From Brugia malayi (lineage: Eukaryota > Nematoda > Chromadorea > Rhabditida > Onchocercidae): a DNA stretch of 64,000 nucleotides. A model generated the notes under the pieces. The model had not been told where the DNA came from, ran no database searches, and worked only from the letters and a program-made list of their open reading frames with translations. Position numbers and translations under genes: made by a program. Location: contig NW_025062475.1 in NCBI RefSeq assembly GCF_000002995.4, positions 2,046,001 through 2,110,000 on the forward strand. The letters are read 5' to 3'. Shown piece after piece: positions 52,799-64,000 of the stretch. Every line of letters starts with the position of its first letter. Positions within the stretch are counted from its first letter, which is position 1.

Positions 52799-54089
52799 AT
52801 CATTATGGGAGACAGTAATTCACTTGACAGTAATTATTCTAGCACAGGAGAATAAAAAACACAGGATAATTCAATTAATTTGTCATAACAATATGCTGAA
52901 CTAGGTTTTGCTGGAGAACAAGAAACAAAAGAACGAAATAGTAAGCGCATTTACATTGAAATTTCTAATATTAGGAAATGTAAAAATCCGCTCTACACCA
53001 GCACAGAATAGTGTAAAGCACAGAAAAAGTTACTAAAATAAGATCACAAAGACAGGCAATATTTATAAACGATAATTCTGGAATTTACCATGGGCTAGTG
53101 CAAGATAGAACAAGCCAGTGGGAGAAAAAATAAACGAATATGAATCCTTGGAAGCTAACACAGTGATAAATTTAAATATCAAATTTTATGAAAATTGTAC
53201 AATTTTTAAAAGTTTCTGTATATTAAACTATGAAATAAATCCCGTCATATTTCATTTTAATTAAATGTTCAAGTATCGAAAAATATCAATTCATTAAAAA
53301 AAATTGATATTCTGAACTTAAGTGATTAATTTTTATGCATTGCATAGGTGCTGCTCATTTACCGTTAGTCATTTGATCAGCATAATAATAAAATAATCAT
53401 TAAAAATTAGGTTTTAATCAATATTTCATTACCAAAATTAATTAAATTCTTTATTTGTCACGGTATTTCATTCTTATAATTAAAATTAATTTTTATTTCA
53501 AACTTAAATATCAAATTTTATGAAAATTCAATAATTTATTGCAGTTTTGTATATTAAAGTGTAAAATAAATTCTAGCAATGTCAAAAATTAATTTAAATT
53601 AAAAATTAAAATAATGACAAATATCAATTCAATAAAAAATAGGTATTTTGAACTTAATTGATTAATTTATAAGCGTTGCATAGGTACTGGTATTTACGGT
53701 TGGTCATTTGAACAGCACAAATAATTAAACAAACTTTAATAATTAAGTTTTGAGTAAAATTTCAGTTGTAAAAATAATAAAATTTTTAGTTAGTCATAGA
53801 TTTAATTCATTCTTGCAATTAAAATTAACTTTTATTTCAAATTCAAATATTGATTTTTATGAAAATCGTATAATTTTTAAAAGTTTTTGTATATTGAATT
53901 GCCAAAAAATAGGAGTTATCAAATAAACAAAAAATCGTAGTGTCAATTTTCAATTTAATTGAATGTTAAAAAATTAAAAAATATCACATCATTAAAAAAA
54001 TAGATATTTTGAACTTAATTAATTTATAAGCGTTGAATAGTACTGGTCACATACATTGGTCATTTGACATTTTAAAAAATAAAAAATGC

Positions 54090-54130
54090 TTAGGTTTAGG
54101 TTTAGGGTATACTTAGGCTTAGGCTTAAGC
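54090..54130 (+). repeat. Interstitial telomere-like hexamers
   Basis: TTAGGT TTAGGT TTAGGG, a 5-bp interruption, then TTAGGC TTAGGC TTAAGC. TTAGGC is the nematode telomere unit. Confidence 0.8.
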
Positions 54131-55564
54131 TTTATTTCAAATCTAAACATTGATTTTGGTGAAAATTTTATAATTTGCAAGAGTTTTTTTTTATTAAACG
54201 GGAAAATAATTTCTAGTTTTATCAATTTTGATTTTAATTAAATGTTAAAACTATTAAAAAATGTCAATTCATTTAAAAAAATTAGTTATTTTGAACTCAA
54301 TTGATTAATTCGATGCATTGCATACGTACCGGTCGCTTACGGTGTGGTCAATTGACAACATAAATAAGAAAATAAACTTTAATAACTAAGTTTTTTTTAA
54401 TATTAGAGAAGTGAAATCAATTAAATTCAAATTGAAAATTAAAATTTTGTGATTAAGTTTTGCTTAAAAATTCATCAGCAAAATTAATAAAACTTTCAAT
54501 TTTCTAATTCAATTTAAGAATTAAAGTTTAATTTATTTTAAATTTAAATTTTGAATTTTTAAAAAATTTTTAAATTTGTAATAGTTTCCTTCCATTAAAC
54601 AAGAAAATTGGTTCTAAATTATCATTTTTTATTTTAATTAAGTGCCAAAACTGCTAAAAATAGCAATATTTTGAAGTTAATTCATTATGTTATATGCATT
54701 GCAGCAGAGCAAGTATGGTGTGGTCATTTTATAGTTTAAATATTAAAATGCGCTTTTGTAATTAAGTTTCGCGCAAAAATTCATCAGCAAAATTAATAAA
54801 ACTTTCAATTAATAATGGTTCTAATTCAATTTAAAAATTAAAATTTAATTTATTTTAAATTTAAATTTTGAATTTTTTAAATATTTTTAAATTTGCCATA
54901 GGTTTCGCACATTTAACAAGGAAATTGGTTCTAAATTATCAATTTTAATTTTAATTAAGTGCTAAATCTACTATAAATAGCAATATTTTGAACTTAATTG
55001 TTTATGTTATACTTATTAAATTCTTACAGTTACAATTATTTTTTGTTTTAAATTTAAAATTCAATTTCTATTAAAATTCATTAATTTATAAGAATTATAA
55101 AATAAATTCTGGTAATATCAAAAACTAATTTTAATTAAATTTAAAATATTAAAAAATCTCAAATCATCAAAAAAATAGATATTTTGTAGTTAATTGATTG
55201 AATTTTATGCGTTGCATAAGTACTGGTCACACACATCGTGGTCATTTGACCAGCAATAATAATAAAATAAACCTTATTTCATTGACAAAATTAATTTAAT
55301 TTTTAATTTTTCACGATTCCTATTCATTCTTACAATTAAAATAAATTTATATTTCAAATTTAAATAACTCATTTATAAAATTCCCATAATTTGTACTGGT
55401 ATTTGCATATTAAACTAGGTAAAAGTCTTATTATGATCAAAATTTAATTTTAAAGGATGTTAAAACTATTAAAAATTACCATTTAATAAAAAAAAATTGA
55501 TTATTATATACGCATAGTGCGGGAACAATGTGGTCATTTGACATCTTAAATAACAAAATAATGC

Positions 55565-55582
55565 TTAGGCTTAGGCTTAAGC
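55565..55582 (+). repeat. Second telomere-like hexamer patch
   Basis: TTAGGC TTAGGC TTAAGC at the same place in the related repeat unit as the patch at 54113. Confidence 0.8.
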
Positions 55583-57459
55583 TTTATTTCAAATCTAAAC
55601 ATTGATTTTGGTGAAAATTTTATAATTTGCAAGAGTTTTTGTATATTAAACGAGAAAATAATTTCTAGTTTTATCAATTATGATTTTAATTAAATGTTAA
55701 AACTATTAAAAAATGTCAATTCATTAAAAAAAATTAGTTATTTTGAACTCAATTGATTAATTCGATGCATTGCATACGTACCGGTCGCTTACGGTGTGGT
55801 CAATTGACAACATAAATAAGAAAATAAATTTCAATAACTAAGCTTTTTTTTAATATTTGAGAAGCAAAATTAATAAGATTTATAATTTGTTGTAGATTTA
55901 ATTCATTTCTGCAACTAGAATTAATTTTTGTTTGAAGTCATAAGATAGAATTTTATGAAAGTTTTATGATTTGCAATGAATCAAAACCTTTTTTGTACAT
56001 TAGACTTTTTTCTATAATTTCTAGTAATATCAAATTTTACTTTAATTAAATGTTAAAACTGTTAAAAAATATATATTCATTAAAAAAAGTTAGATATTTT
56101 GAGCCTAATTGATTAATTTATATACATTGCATGGGTACTGGTCATTTACAGTTGGTCAATTGATCAGCATGAATAATAAAATAAACTTTAATAATTAAGT
56201 TTTAATCAATGTTTGATAGGCAAAATTAAATAAATTTTTAATTTGTAACGGTTTTAATTCTTTCTTACAATTATAATTAATTTTTTTTTTTCAAATATAA
56301 AATTTAAATTTTATGAAAAAGCAATAATTTATTAGAATTTTGCATGTTAAACTAAAAAATAAATTGTAATAATACCAAAAATTTATTTTTATTAAATGAT
56401 AAAATATTGAAAAATTTCAATTCCTTAAAACAAACAGATGTTTTGAACTTAATTGATTAAACTATATGCATTGCATGGATACTGGTCACATACATTGTGG
56501 TCATTTGACAAGCATAAATAATAAAATAAACTTTAAAAATTAAGTTTTAATCAATTTTTTATTAGCAAAATTAATTAAATTTTTAATTAATGACGGTTTT
56601 AAATCATTCTTACAATTAGAATTAATTTTTAATTCTAATTTAAGTATCAAAATTTAGGAAATTTGTACAATTTTTAAAAGCTTTTGCATATTAAAATGCG
56701 GAATGAATCCATGTATTGTCAAAATTTATGTGCAGTGCACACAAATTAATCAATTAAGTTCAAAATATCTCTTTTTTTTTTTAATGAATTGATATTTCTC
56801 AATATTTTATCATTTAATTAAAGTAAATTTTTGGCAATATTAGAATTTATTTCATAGTTTGACATGCAAAATTCTAATAAATTATTATTTTTTCATAAAA
56901 TTTAAATTTTAAATTTGAAATAAAAATTAATTAAAATTGTAAGAATGAATTAAAACCGTTACAAATTAAAAATTTAATTAATTTTGCCCATCAAATATTG
57001 ACTAAAACTTAATTATTAAAGTTTATTTTATTATTCATGCTGATCAATTGACCACAATGTATGCGACCAGTACCTATGCAACGCTTATAAATTAATCAAT
57101 TAAGTTCAAAATACCTATTTTTAGTAGTTTTGGCACTTAATTAAAATAAAAAATGATAATTTAGAACCAATTTTCTTGTTAAATGTAAGAAAACTATTAC
57201 AAATTTTAAAATTTTTAAAAAATTCAAAATTTAAATTTGAAATTGAATTTAATTTTGAACCTTAAATTGAACTAAAACCATGATTAATTGAAAGTTTTAT
57301 TAATTTTGCTGACGAATTTTTGCTTAAAACTTAATTACAAAAGCGTATTTTAATATTTAAACTATAAAATGAGCACACCATACTTGCCCTGCTCTGCTGC
57401 AATGCATATAACATAATGAATTAACTTCAATGCATACAACAAAGTAAAAGAAATAATAA

Positions 57460-57760
57460 GAATTATATTTTTATTATTATTGTATTTTTTCTATTACTTT
57501 TTTTATTATTCTTTTATTCTTATTCTTATTATTATTTCTTTTACTTTTATTCTTTTTTTATTATTATTTTTAATTTTATTATTTTTTTTCATTATTATTT
57601 TTATTATTATTATATTTTTTTATTATTATTATTTTTTATTATTTTTATTATTATTATATTTTTATTATTATCTTTATTATTATTGTATTTTTTTTTTATT
57701 ATTATTTTTATTGTTTTCATTATTTTCATTATTATTATTTCATTATTAATTTATATCAAT
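57460..57760. repeat. Long degenerate (TTA)n microsatellite
   Basis: About 300 bp of TTATTATTT-type sequence. It directly follows the satellite-like array. Confidence 0.95.
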
Positions 57761-59440
57761 AGATGAATGACATAGCATTAATTCTTCTCTTATCGGTTGA
57801 ACTTTGCAGTATTAACTACAAGAAGTAACGAAGCAGTCTCATATTGTCTTGAATCGTTTTATTAGATTTGCTTATTAGTTAAATTATATAGACTGGAATC
57901 TTTCAGCAGCTTTATCATTCCTGTTCCGGTATTCCGGCGTTAGCCGGATAGAGGAGTCTGACTCACAGCCGTGATAGCAAATCGAAAAATTTATTACAAC
58001 TGGTCACTGTATATATTAATAAGAAATCATTTTGTTTACCTTAAGATCTTAAAAAATAAAAATTATTTTTATAGTTTAACAATTTTCTGATTTTTACCAA
58101 CATTTTTCTGATTCAGCTACAAATATTTCTGATTTGTAATAAATAAATGGTACTTAGTTGATATTTACTGAATTCTACCATTCTTACTCCTCCACTAATA
58201 TCAAATATATTTGAAAATATCATGATACCATATCTGTCTTTTTCGATCTAACAAAGAAACTACTATGCATTTCATGATAACCTCCAAATATTACCAAATA
58301 AAATGATGGAAATATTATTAAAACTTCAATCCCTTCAATTAAAATATTTAATTTTGAACATAATTAAAATTATGGACTTTAATTTAAAATATTTTAACAA
58401 GCAAGTATATTTAGCAATTTTCATATCAGCAAGTTTTATTATTTAAGCAAACATTTTAAACCGAACTTTTATTGCCGGCGAACTTCTGAGAAAGACGACA
58501 AATCCGAGTGGTTCGTGAAAATTTCTGCAATAATTTATTGTTTGAAAAAAAGGTATGAAAACTGAACTGAGAACTTAAAGAATTAAATGCAAATAAGTAT
58601 TCAGTGCTATAAGAATGTTGAAAGAAAAGGACTTATTCAGAGTAAGTTTTTAATTAATTCAAAATTGAAAGCTAAAAATAGAAATGGAAATTCCATATAG
58701 CAAAAAATGTATGTTTTCACATTAAATCAATTTAATTTTGTTAAAATAATTTAAAATTTTGAAAAAAATGACCGATTTATTCAGCAAATTATTTGCAAAA
58801 AATTCTGGAAAGTAAACAAACTACTATTTTGCTACAATATATATAAACAAATAAATAAATAAATAAATTTTGATTTACTAAGTAAGCTAACATGCACTGA
58901 GTAATAGCAACCAGAAAAAAAATTCATGAAATTAGAAAGATTAGTAAAAAGATATGCATGGGATACTAATTAATTGCATGCTTCATTCTGATTTATTTAT
59001 TTATTGTGAATTTAAATCAGACTGAACTTAATTTCTTTTTTTTTTTTTTTTTTTTGCTTTAATTTATCAGCTGATAATCCAATGATTTGTTATTGCAATT
59101 CAGCTACTAATTCCAATTCCAACTAAAATGCTAGTATGCAATAAGTGACTTTAATAGAAGCTTACAACGAATCAGTGATTCCTTTAATCTCTGATTTTGA
59201 ATTTCGGAAAACTTTCAACGACCTCAAAATGTCTCCAGTGATAAAGAAAAAATTGCTGTAATGCTTAATGATGCTTGCAATCCTACTTTTGACTTCTCTC
59301 ACTAATTGGCTGCTCAATTTTAAAACAGCACAATACAGAGGGATATAGCTAGATTTTAAGTAAAAATTACATTACATTTTAAGTAAATTTAAATGCAAAC
59401 TTTGGTAATTTTGTTATTTTTCAGAGTGAGTTCTTCCAAT
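57761..59440. other. AT-rich region, no gene established
   Basis: Contains the hairpin CCGGCGTTAGCCGG at about 57936, a few higher-complexity stretches (58470-58560, 59155-59280) that read openly for 30-40 codons without usable splice partners, and T runs. Confidence 0.4.
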
Positions 59441-59831
59441 GGAAGGTATCCAAGCGGTATTTGATTACCTGAAAAGAGAACTTGTAATGTTTAATGCATT
59501 ATATGAATTTGTAAAGGAAACAAATCAGGTAATTTTTACCTTGCAGTGACATTTCAGTTCTTTTTTTTTTTAAAGTTTATTATCAAAATGAATTCAAATT
59601 AAGTTACATGATTAATTAAATGTAAATTATTTGAAAGCTTATCAATCTCTTAATACGGTAAACAATTTGGAGAAGTTAATTGTTAAATTTTTGGATGAAA
59701 TTATAGAAAAAAAAACATCAACTGATAATAATATTTTCAATTTTAAATATATTCGCACTGCATTCGATTATTTTTGCTTTATAACTTATTATTTTGTAAT
59801 GCTAATATATGCAAACTTAATTTTAAATTAA
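59440..59831 (+). CDS. Weak candidate for a two-exon gene
   Basis: A Met at 59440 begins EGIQAVFDYLKRELVMFNAL, running to a CAG/GTAATT donor at about 59528-59529. A later frame (59640-59831) reads AYQSLNTVNNLEKLIVKFLD and then DYFCFITYYFVMLIYANLI, a possible membrane segment, before TAA. Both are helical-looking, but the phases do not match with any acceptor I could see. They may be exons with another partner, or chance. Confidence 0.2.
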
Positions 59832-60285
59832 TTAAATTTATATGAATAAGAAATGAAATGTAAGAAGTGAATAAGGAAGCATTTCAAATTATCAATAAAT
59901 ATAAATATTTGAGGGAAAAAAAAAGTTTAGTTATTGAGAATTCTTTTTTTTTCTCGCCCTTTCCCTTTTTTTTTTATTTTTTGATAAAGTAATGTCAAAA
60001 ATTCAATATATATTTACGACAAGAAATATTTAGCATGTCCTTTATCTCGGACGACATTTTTCAAGTACTACTTCATTGCAATAATATTCCTATTTTTCTT
60101 TTTTTTTTTTCTTTTGCTAAGAAATCTGTCGACGTAAACTTATATTTGCACATTTTATTAGCTCTTTTTTTTTTTTTTTTTTTTTTTGAATTTTGTTGAT
60201 TTTGATAAATTGAATTTTGAATTACTACTAGTTTCCTAACTCAAATCTCTAGTATTATTATTACTATTATTAGTATCATTATTAT

Positions 60286-60331
60286 TGCCATTAGATGATT
60301 CCTTTAGTTGTCACTTAAATAAGAAAATTGC

Positions 60332-60369
<38 letters not shown>

Positions 60370-60595
60370 TATTATTATTATTATCATAATTAATTATTAT
60401 TATTAATGTTACTGTTATTGTCATTATTATTATTATTGCCATTAGATGGTTCCTTTAGTTGTCACTTAAATAAGAAAATTGCTATTATTATTATCATAAT
60501 TAATTAATTATTATTAATGTTACTATTATTGTCATTATTATTATTATTATTGCCATTAGATGGTTCCTTTAGTTGTCACTTAAATAAGAAAATTG
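60286..60595. repeat. Three copies of a 45-bp unit embedded in (ATT)n
   Basis: TGCCATTAGATGGTTCCTTT and the following 25 bases occur at 60286, 60437 and 60551, separated by TTA/ATT microsatellite of varying length. Confidence 0.9.
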
Positions 60596-60948
60596 AAGGT
60601 ATATGCAGTGATTACCAATAAACTTCCTGGAAAACATACTATCATTAATAAAGTTAATTATTTCTTAAAATACTCATATATACAATTAATATAAACAAAT
60701 TTATTGAATTACAAAAACTATAGAATTTCTTTTTTTTTTTTCAAAATTATTACTTTTGCCACTTAATTTGATAAAATGTTTTGAAATGGTATAAATTTTA
60801 TATAAATATTTTTATTGAATTTTGCTAATTCTAATTTACTACACTAATAATTTGAACGATTTTAGCTAAAATGTCACAAACTTTTCCTTCTTTTTTTTTT
60901 TTTCCTAGAAAATTTCTTTTAATATTTCACTTTTCACCGGAACTACTC

Positions 60949-60981
<33 letters not shown>

Positions 60982-63920
60982 TCAGATAAGCAATAAAATT
61001 CATCGATTCATTGTCAAATAAATTATCAGCAACAACAAACATTTGTCAAATATACGAAATATAATACAATTTATAGTATTTTGCCAAATTTTTTAATTTA
61101 ATTACTTTTCCTTACTTTTTTTTTTTCTGAAAGTATTCACTTTTTAACATAATTGTATAACTTTTGAAATGTTATTTTACTCAAATTCTAGACATTTTTG
61201 TTTTCAAATGAAAGCTAAAAACTTTTAGTTTTTAAGAGTGAATTGGGAATATATATATATATTTTTTTTTTAGTTTAACTGATTTAAAGCGAGAAAAAAA
61301 AAAAAAAAAAAAAAAAACCTTGAAGCTTGATTGACAGATTATAAAGAGTAAAATTATCTGCTGTGATTATTTGTGCAAGACACTGTCAACGTCATTAAAG
61401 TTTAATGCATCAGAAGAGGACAATTTCATTTTATACTGGAAGCAATGAGCGGAAAAGTTTGAATGAACAAAAGATGAAAGCGTGAAAATAGCGCCACGTG
61501 TACATATTCAATCATTTTAATATTAACAAATGAATAAGTTTAATTTACATTTAATTAATTTAAATTTAAATTAATTGCATTTTTTTTTTTTGTTACAATT
61601 AATAATTTGTTTATTTAAATTCCTTATCCATTGCTATAATAAGTTTTATTCCAATATAAATAATTTTGCAAAAATAAAATTACAGCAATTTATTTTATTT
61701 TATATGAAATGATCCAAACAAAAAATACACCTACCTATTTGTCAATTATAATTGCTATGAATTTCTAAATTAGAAAGTAAACAAATCTCGAACACTGCTA
61801 TAAATAATAATAGTAATCATATTTAAATAGCTAAATAGCTTAGCTAAGTTTTTTTTTTCTTTTTTTTTAACATAATATTAATGTGGTAAAATTGTTTACT
61901 TGACTTTTGTATAAATTTTATGCTATTTTAAATTAATTTTTTTTTAGGTATAATTATTAATCGAATTCATATTATTCATAGCTATCAAAAATTTGACTGT
62001 CAAAAAGTAATTATAAAATTTTTATGAATAAAATAAACATTTACAAACTGTCATTGATTTATCATCTATTCATTTGCCATTCAATTCAATAGCATTTTTG
62101 TTTTTTCAAATTTGAAAAACAAAAAAAAAAATTTCCATATGTTGCATTTTCATATGTTTTTTTTTTTTTTTCATATACATTTTGAGTATATGTAAATTTA
62201 AAAATTTATATTTCATTTACAAATAACATACATACAATTTCAAAAATAAAAAATGACGAATTTTCGACGTTTTTTTTTGTAAAAATATCTTTGCACATAC
62301 AAAATACATTTTATTAATTTTGCTTTTTTTTTTTTAATATTTTCCATCTTTCTTTTTATTATTATTAATTTCAATCCCTTATTTAACAAAAAGAAAAAAG
62401 AAAAAAAGAAAAAAAGAACTACTACTGATTAAAAATGTTAAAAATGTTAAATGTAATAGAATGTTTGTGTAATATAATCGTTGTATTATTGTTACAAAAA
62501 AAGAAAAAAAAAAAGTTTAAATATGTTATTTAATAGATTTTAAATAGCAGATGTAAGTATATGAGAGAAATGTTGAAAAAAGTGATATGATATGATAAAG
62601 CAGATGTGATAAAATGATATCATATCATGTTGAAACATATGTTTTTCAAATGCATTAACATATATCAGTGGAAAAGATAATAAAACATTCTCCAATTCTC
62701 GTAATATCTCGCATGTATTAGTATTTCTTGTATTTTTTTTTCAAGTTAAAATTAGATAATTTTAATTCAACTTTATAATGGCTAGCATTTAAGGTTTAAC
62801 ATTTTATAATTTATTAACAAAACATTTTCCTATTAGCTAATTAATCATTCTCCTATTAGTAATTAATCATTTTCCTATTAGTTAATTAATCATTTTCCTA
62901 TTAGTAAATTAAAATCCATTTTCATATTAGTTTAATTTCAATTAACATTGTCAATTGAAATATATACATTCTTCTAGATTTAATTATGCTATAATCGAAT
63001 TAATTTATTAGAGTTTAATAAATTAATTTAGTTAAATTTAGTAAAACTGAATAGCTAATACTTATAATTGGCTATTAACATTGAAATTTATCATTGTTAA
63101 GCTGCAAAATGTTAAATTTCTAATTGTAATTGTAAACAAAAATTCAATTAAACAAATTAAATAGTGGTGGAGTAGGGTTAAATGTAAGTTAGATATTTTA
63201 GAGTATTATTTATTTTGCAAAATTTTAAACTATTATTTCATCTTTTGCTTATTTTTATAATTATTCATCTTATTATATTACAATTACTGAATTGAAAATA
63301 AAAAAAAGAAACCATTTTAAAAAAGAAAACTTTTTAAATATTTTGATGACAAATTCTTCTTCTCTTCGTTGTCACCAATAAATTATTAACTTTTAATTTC
63401 ACTTCAAATTAAAAACATTAACAAAATAATTTGCATATATATAATTTATTACTTTCATTTGTTACTTTCTTATTTATATTTACTTATATTTGTGTATGTG
63501 TGTCTGTGGTATGTGGTCTGTGTGTATGTGTATGTGCCTCATACATACATATGAAAACTTTTTGTTGAAAAATCAGTCTAAATCTAACTAAAGCCTTCCT
63601 TTTCTCTCTCTCTCTCTCTCTTTCTTTCTTCCTTGGCTTGGCCTCAAACCCTACTAGGCTTTCGATCTAACTTTCACAAACTTTTTACTTTCCTTTTTTT
63701 TTTGCATCAATTCTTTAATACTTATTATGTTAATCTAACCAAAACAACAAACAGAATAATAATCACATATGATTGTATCATTTTTCATCTTATCACTTTG
63801 CTTATCAATCTCTTTGCTCATTATCAGTTGACATTGATAAGATAAGAATTGACAGATAAGATAAGAAATGCAAATGGAATTGAAAATTTTCTTTTCAAAA
63901 AAAGAATTTACAGACGAACT

Positions 63921-64000
63921 TTTCCGGAAACGTAACTTTTTTCCTGAAATTTTCCGGATACGTAACTTTTTTCCTGAAATTTTCTGGATATGTAACTTTT
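63921..64000. repeat. 30-bp tandem repeat running off the right edge
   Basis: Copies begin at 63921, 63951 and 63981 (TTTCCGGATACGTAACTTTT and ten more bases), with small changes. The true copy number is unknown. Confidence 0.85.

Larger units (their letters stand above)
40640..53150. other. Wolbachia-like nuclear insertion block (nuwt)
   Basis: Across this block the only recognisable genes are bacterial (DNA polymerase I, ValRS, IMP dehydrogenase, TadA, Rpn nucleases, TPR and ankyrin-type pieces). All have stops and frameshifts, lack introns and are interrupted by nuclear-type LTR and repeat sequence. A repeat segment at about 40645-40745 recurs inverted at about 47040-47150. The simplest reading is an old transfer from the filarial endosymbiont Wolbachia, later broken. 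Boundaries are approximate. Confidence 0.8.
53150..57440. repeat. Diverged ~300-bp satellite-like array with orientation switch
   Basis: A block with GAACTTAATTGATTAATTTAT, then GCATTGCAT..., TGGTCATTTGAC and AATAATAAAATAAACTTTAA recurs in the plus orientation near 53330, 53650, 54005, 54295, 54670, 55185, 55505, 55750, 56100 and 56450. It recurs in the minus orientation near 56745, 57040-57110 and 57375-57430. Spacing is mostly 290-350 bp. The segments at 54110-54360 and 55565-55815 are far more alike than the others, implying a ~1455-bp higher-order duplication. No coding signal. Confidence 0.8.
59832..64000. other. AT-rich intergenic or intronic sequence
   Basis: Apart from the listed repeats, (CT)n at 63605-63630 and GT-rich sequence at 63490-63535, I see long A/T runs and no supported gene. 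The right edge begins a 30-bp tandem repeat. Confidence 0.5.

Noticed and set aside
57480..57749. 89-codon hydrophobic plus frame
   Set aside because: Pure (TTA)n translation.
61370..61432. Minus-strand 20-codon frame after a TTCCAG acceptor
   Set aside because: Too short and with no support.

Overview
The window looks like nuclear DNA of a filarial nematode. It is very AT-rich, its genes are split into many short exons that can be joined frame-perfectly with GT/GC-AG introns, several start codons sit just behind a trans-splice-type acceptor, nematode-type telomere hexamers (TTAGGC) occur, and a ~12.5 kb block carries broken bacterial genes of the kind expected from a Wolbachia nuclear insertion. 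The species cannot be told from this alone. All gene models were joined by hand, using splice phase and remembered family features. No search was run.

Layout. 1-9537 (minus): 14 exons of a TWK/two-pore potassium channel running off the left edge. 13833-15409 (minus): a three-exon, 334-aa acidic protein of unknown function. 16501-21761 (minus): cytosolic arginyl-tRNA synthetase in 18 exons, 730 aa. 21788-21955 (minus): a short orphan reading frame whose stop nearly touches the arginyl-tRNA synthetase trans-splice acceptor. 22293-23039 (minus): RNA polymerase subunit RPB8. 24006-27086 (plus): RFC3, the clamp-loader subunit, divergent from RPB8 over a ~1 kb promoter rich in ACGT cores. 30620-32982 (plus): a GNAT-type acetyltransferase. 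33587-33668 (minus): tRNA-Ser(AGA). 34352-39059 (plus): a ten-exon, 367-aa protein I do not recognise.

40640-53150 is a graveyard of Wolbachia-like sequence: fragments of polA, two Rpn-family nuclease/transposase genes, valS, tadA, guaB, a TPR protein and an ankyrin-type piece, all with stops and frameshifts, plus a 48-bp minisatellite and a ~345-bp duplication. Nested inside it is a complete LTR element (44973-47018) with 5-bp target duplications. Its interior is only 1.3 kb. It holds an intact 234-codon frame resembling the C-terminal part of a rhabdovirus nucleoprotein, followed by the C-terminal end of a BEL/Pao integrase. The end of each LTR contains the nematode SL1 spliced-leader sequence (21 of 22 positions in each LTR, with different mismatches), placed about 35 bp after a TATA box. 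This chimera of retrotransposon, viral gene and spliced leader is the most unusual object in the window.

53150-57440 is a diverged ~300-bp satellite-like array that flips orientation near 56735 and contains telomere-like hexamers. 57440-64000 is AT-rich sequence with microsatellites and at most weak gene candidates.
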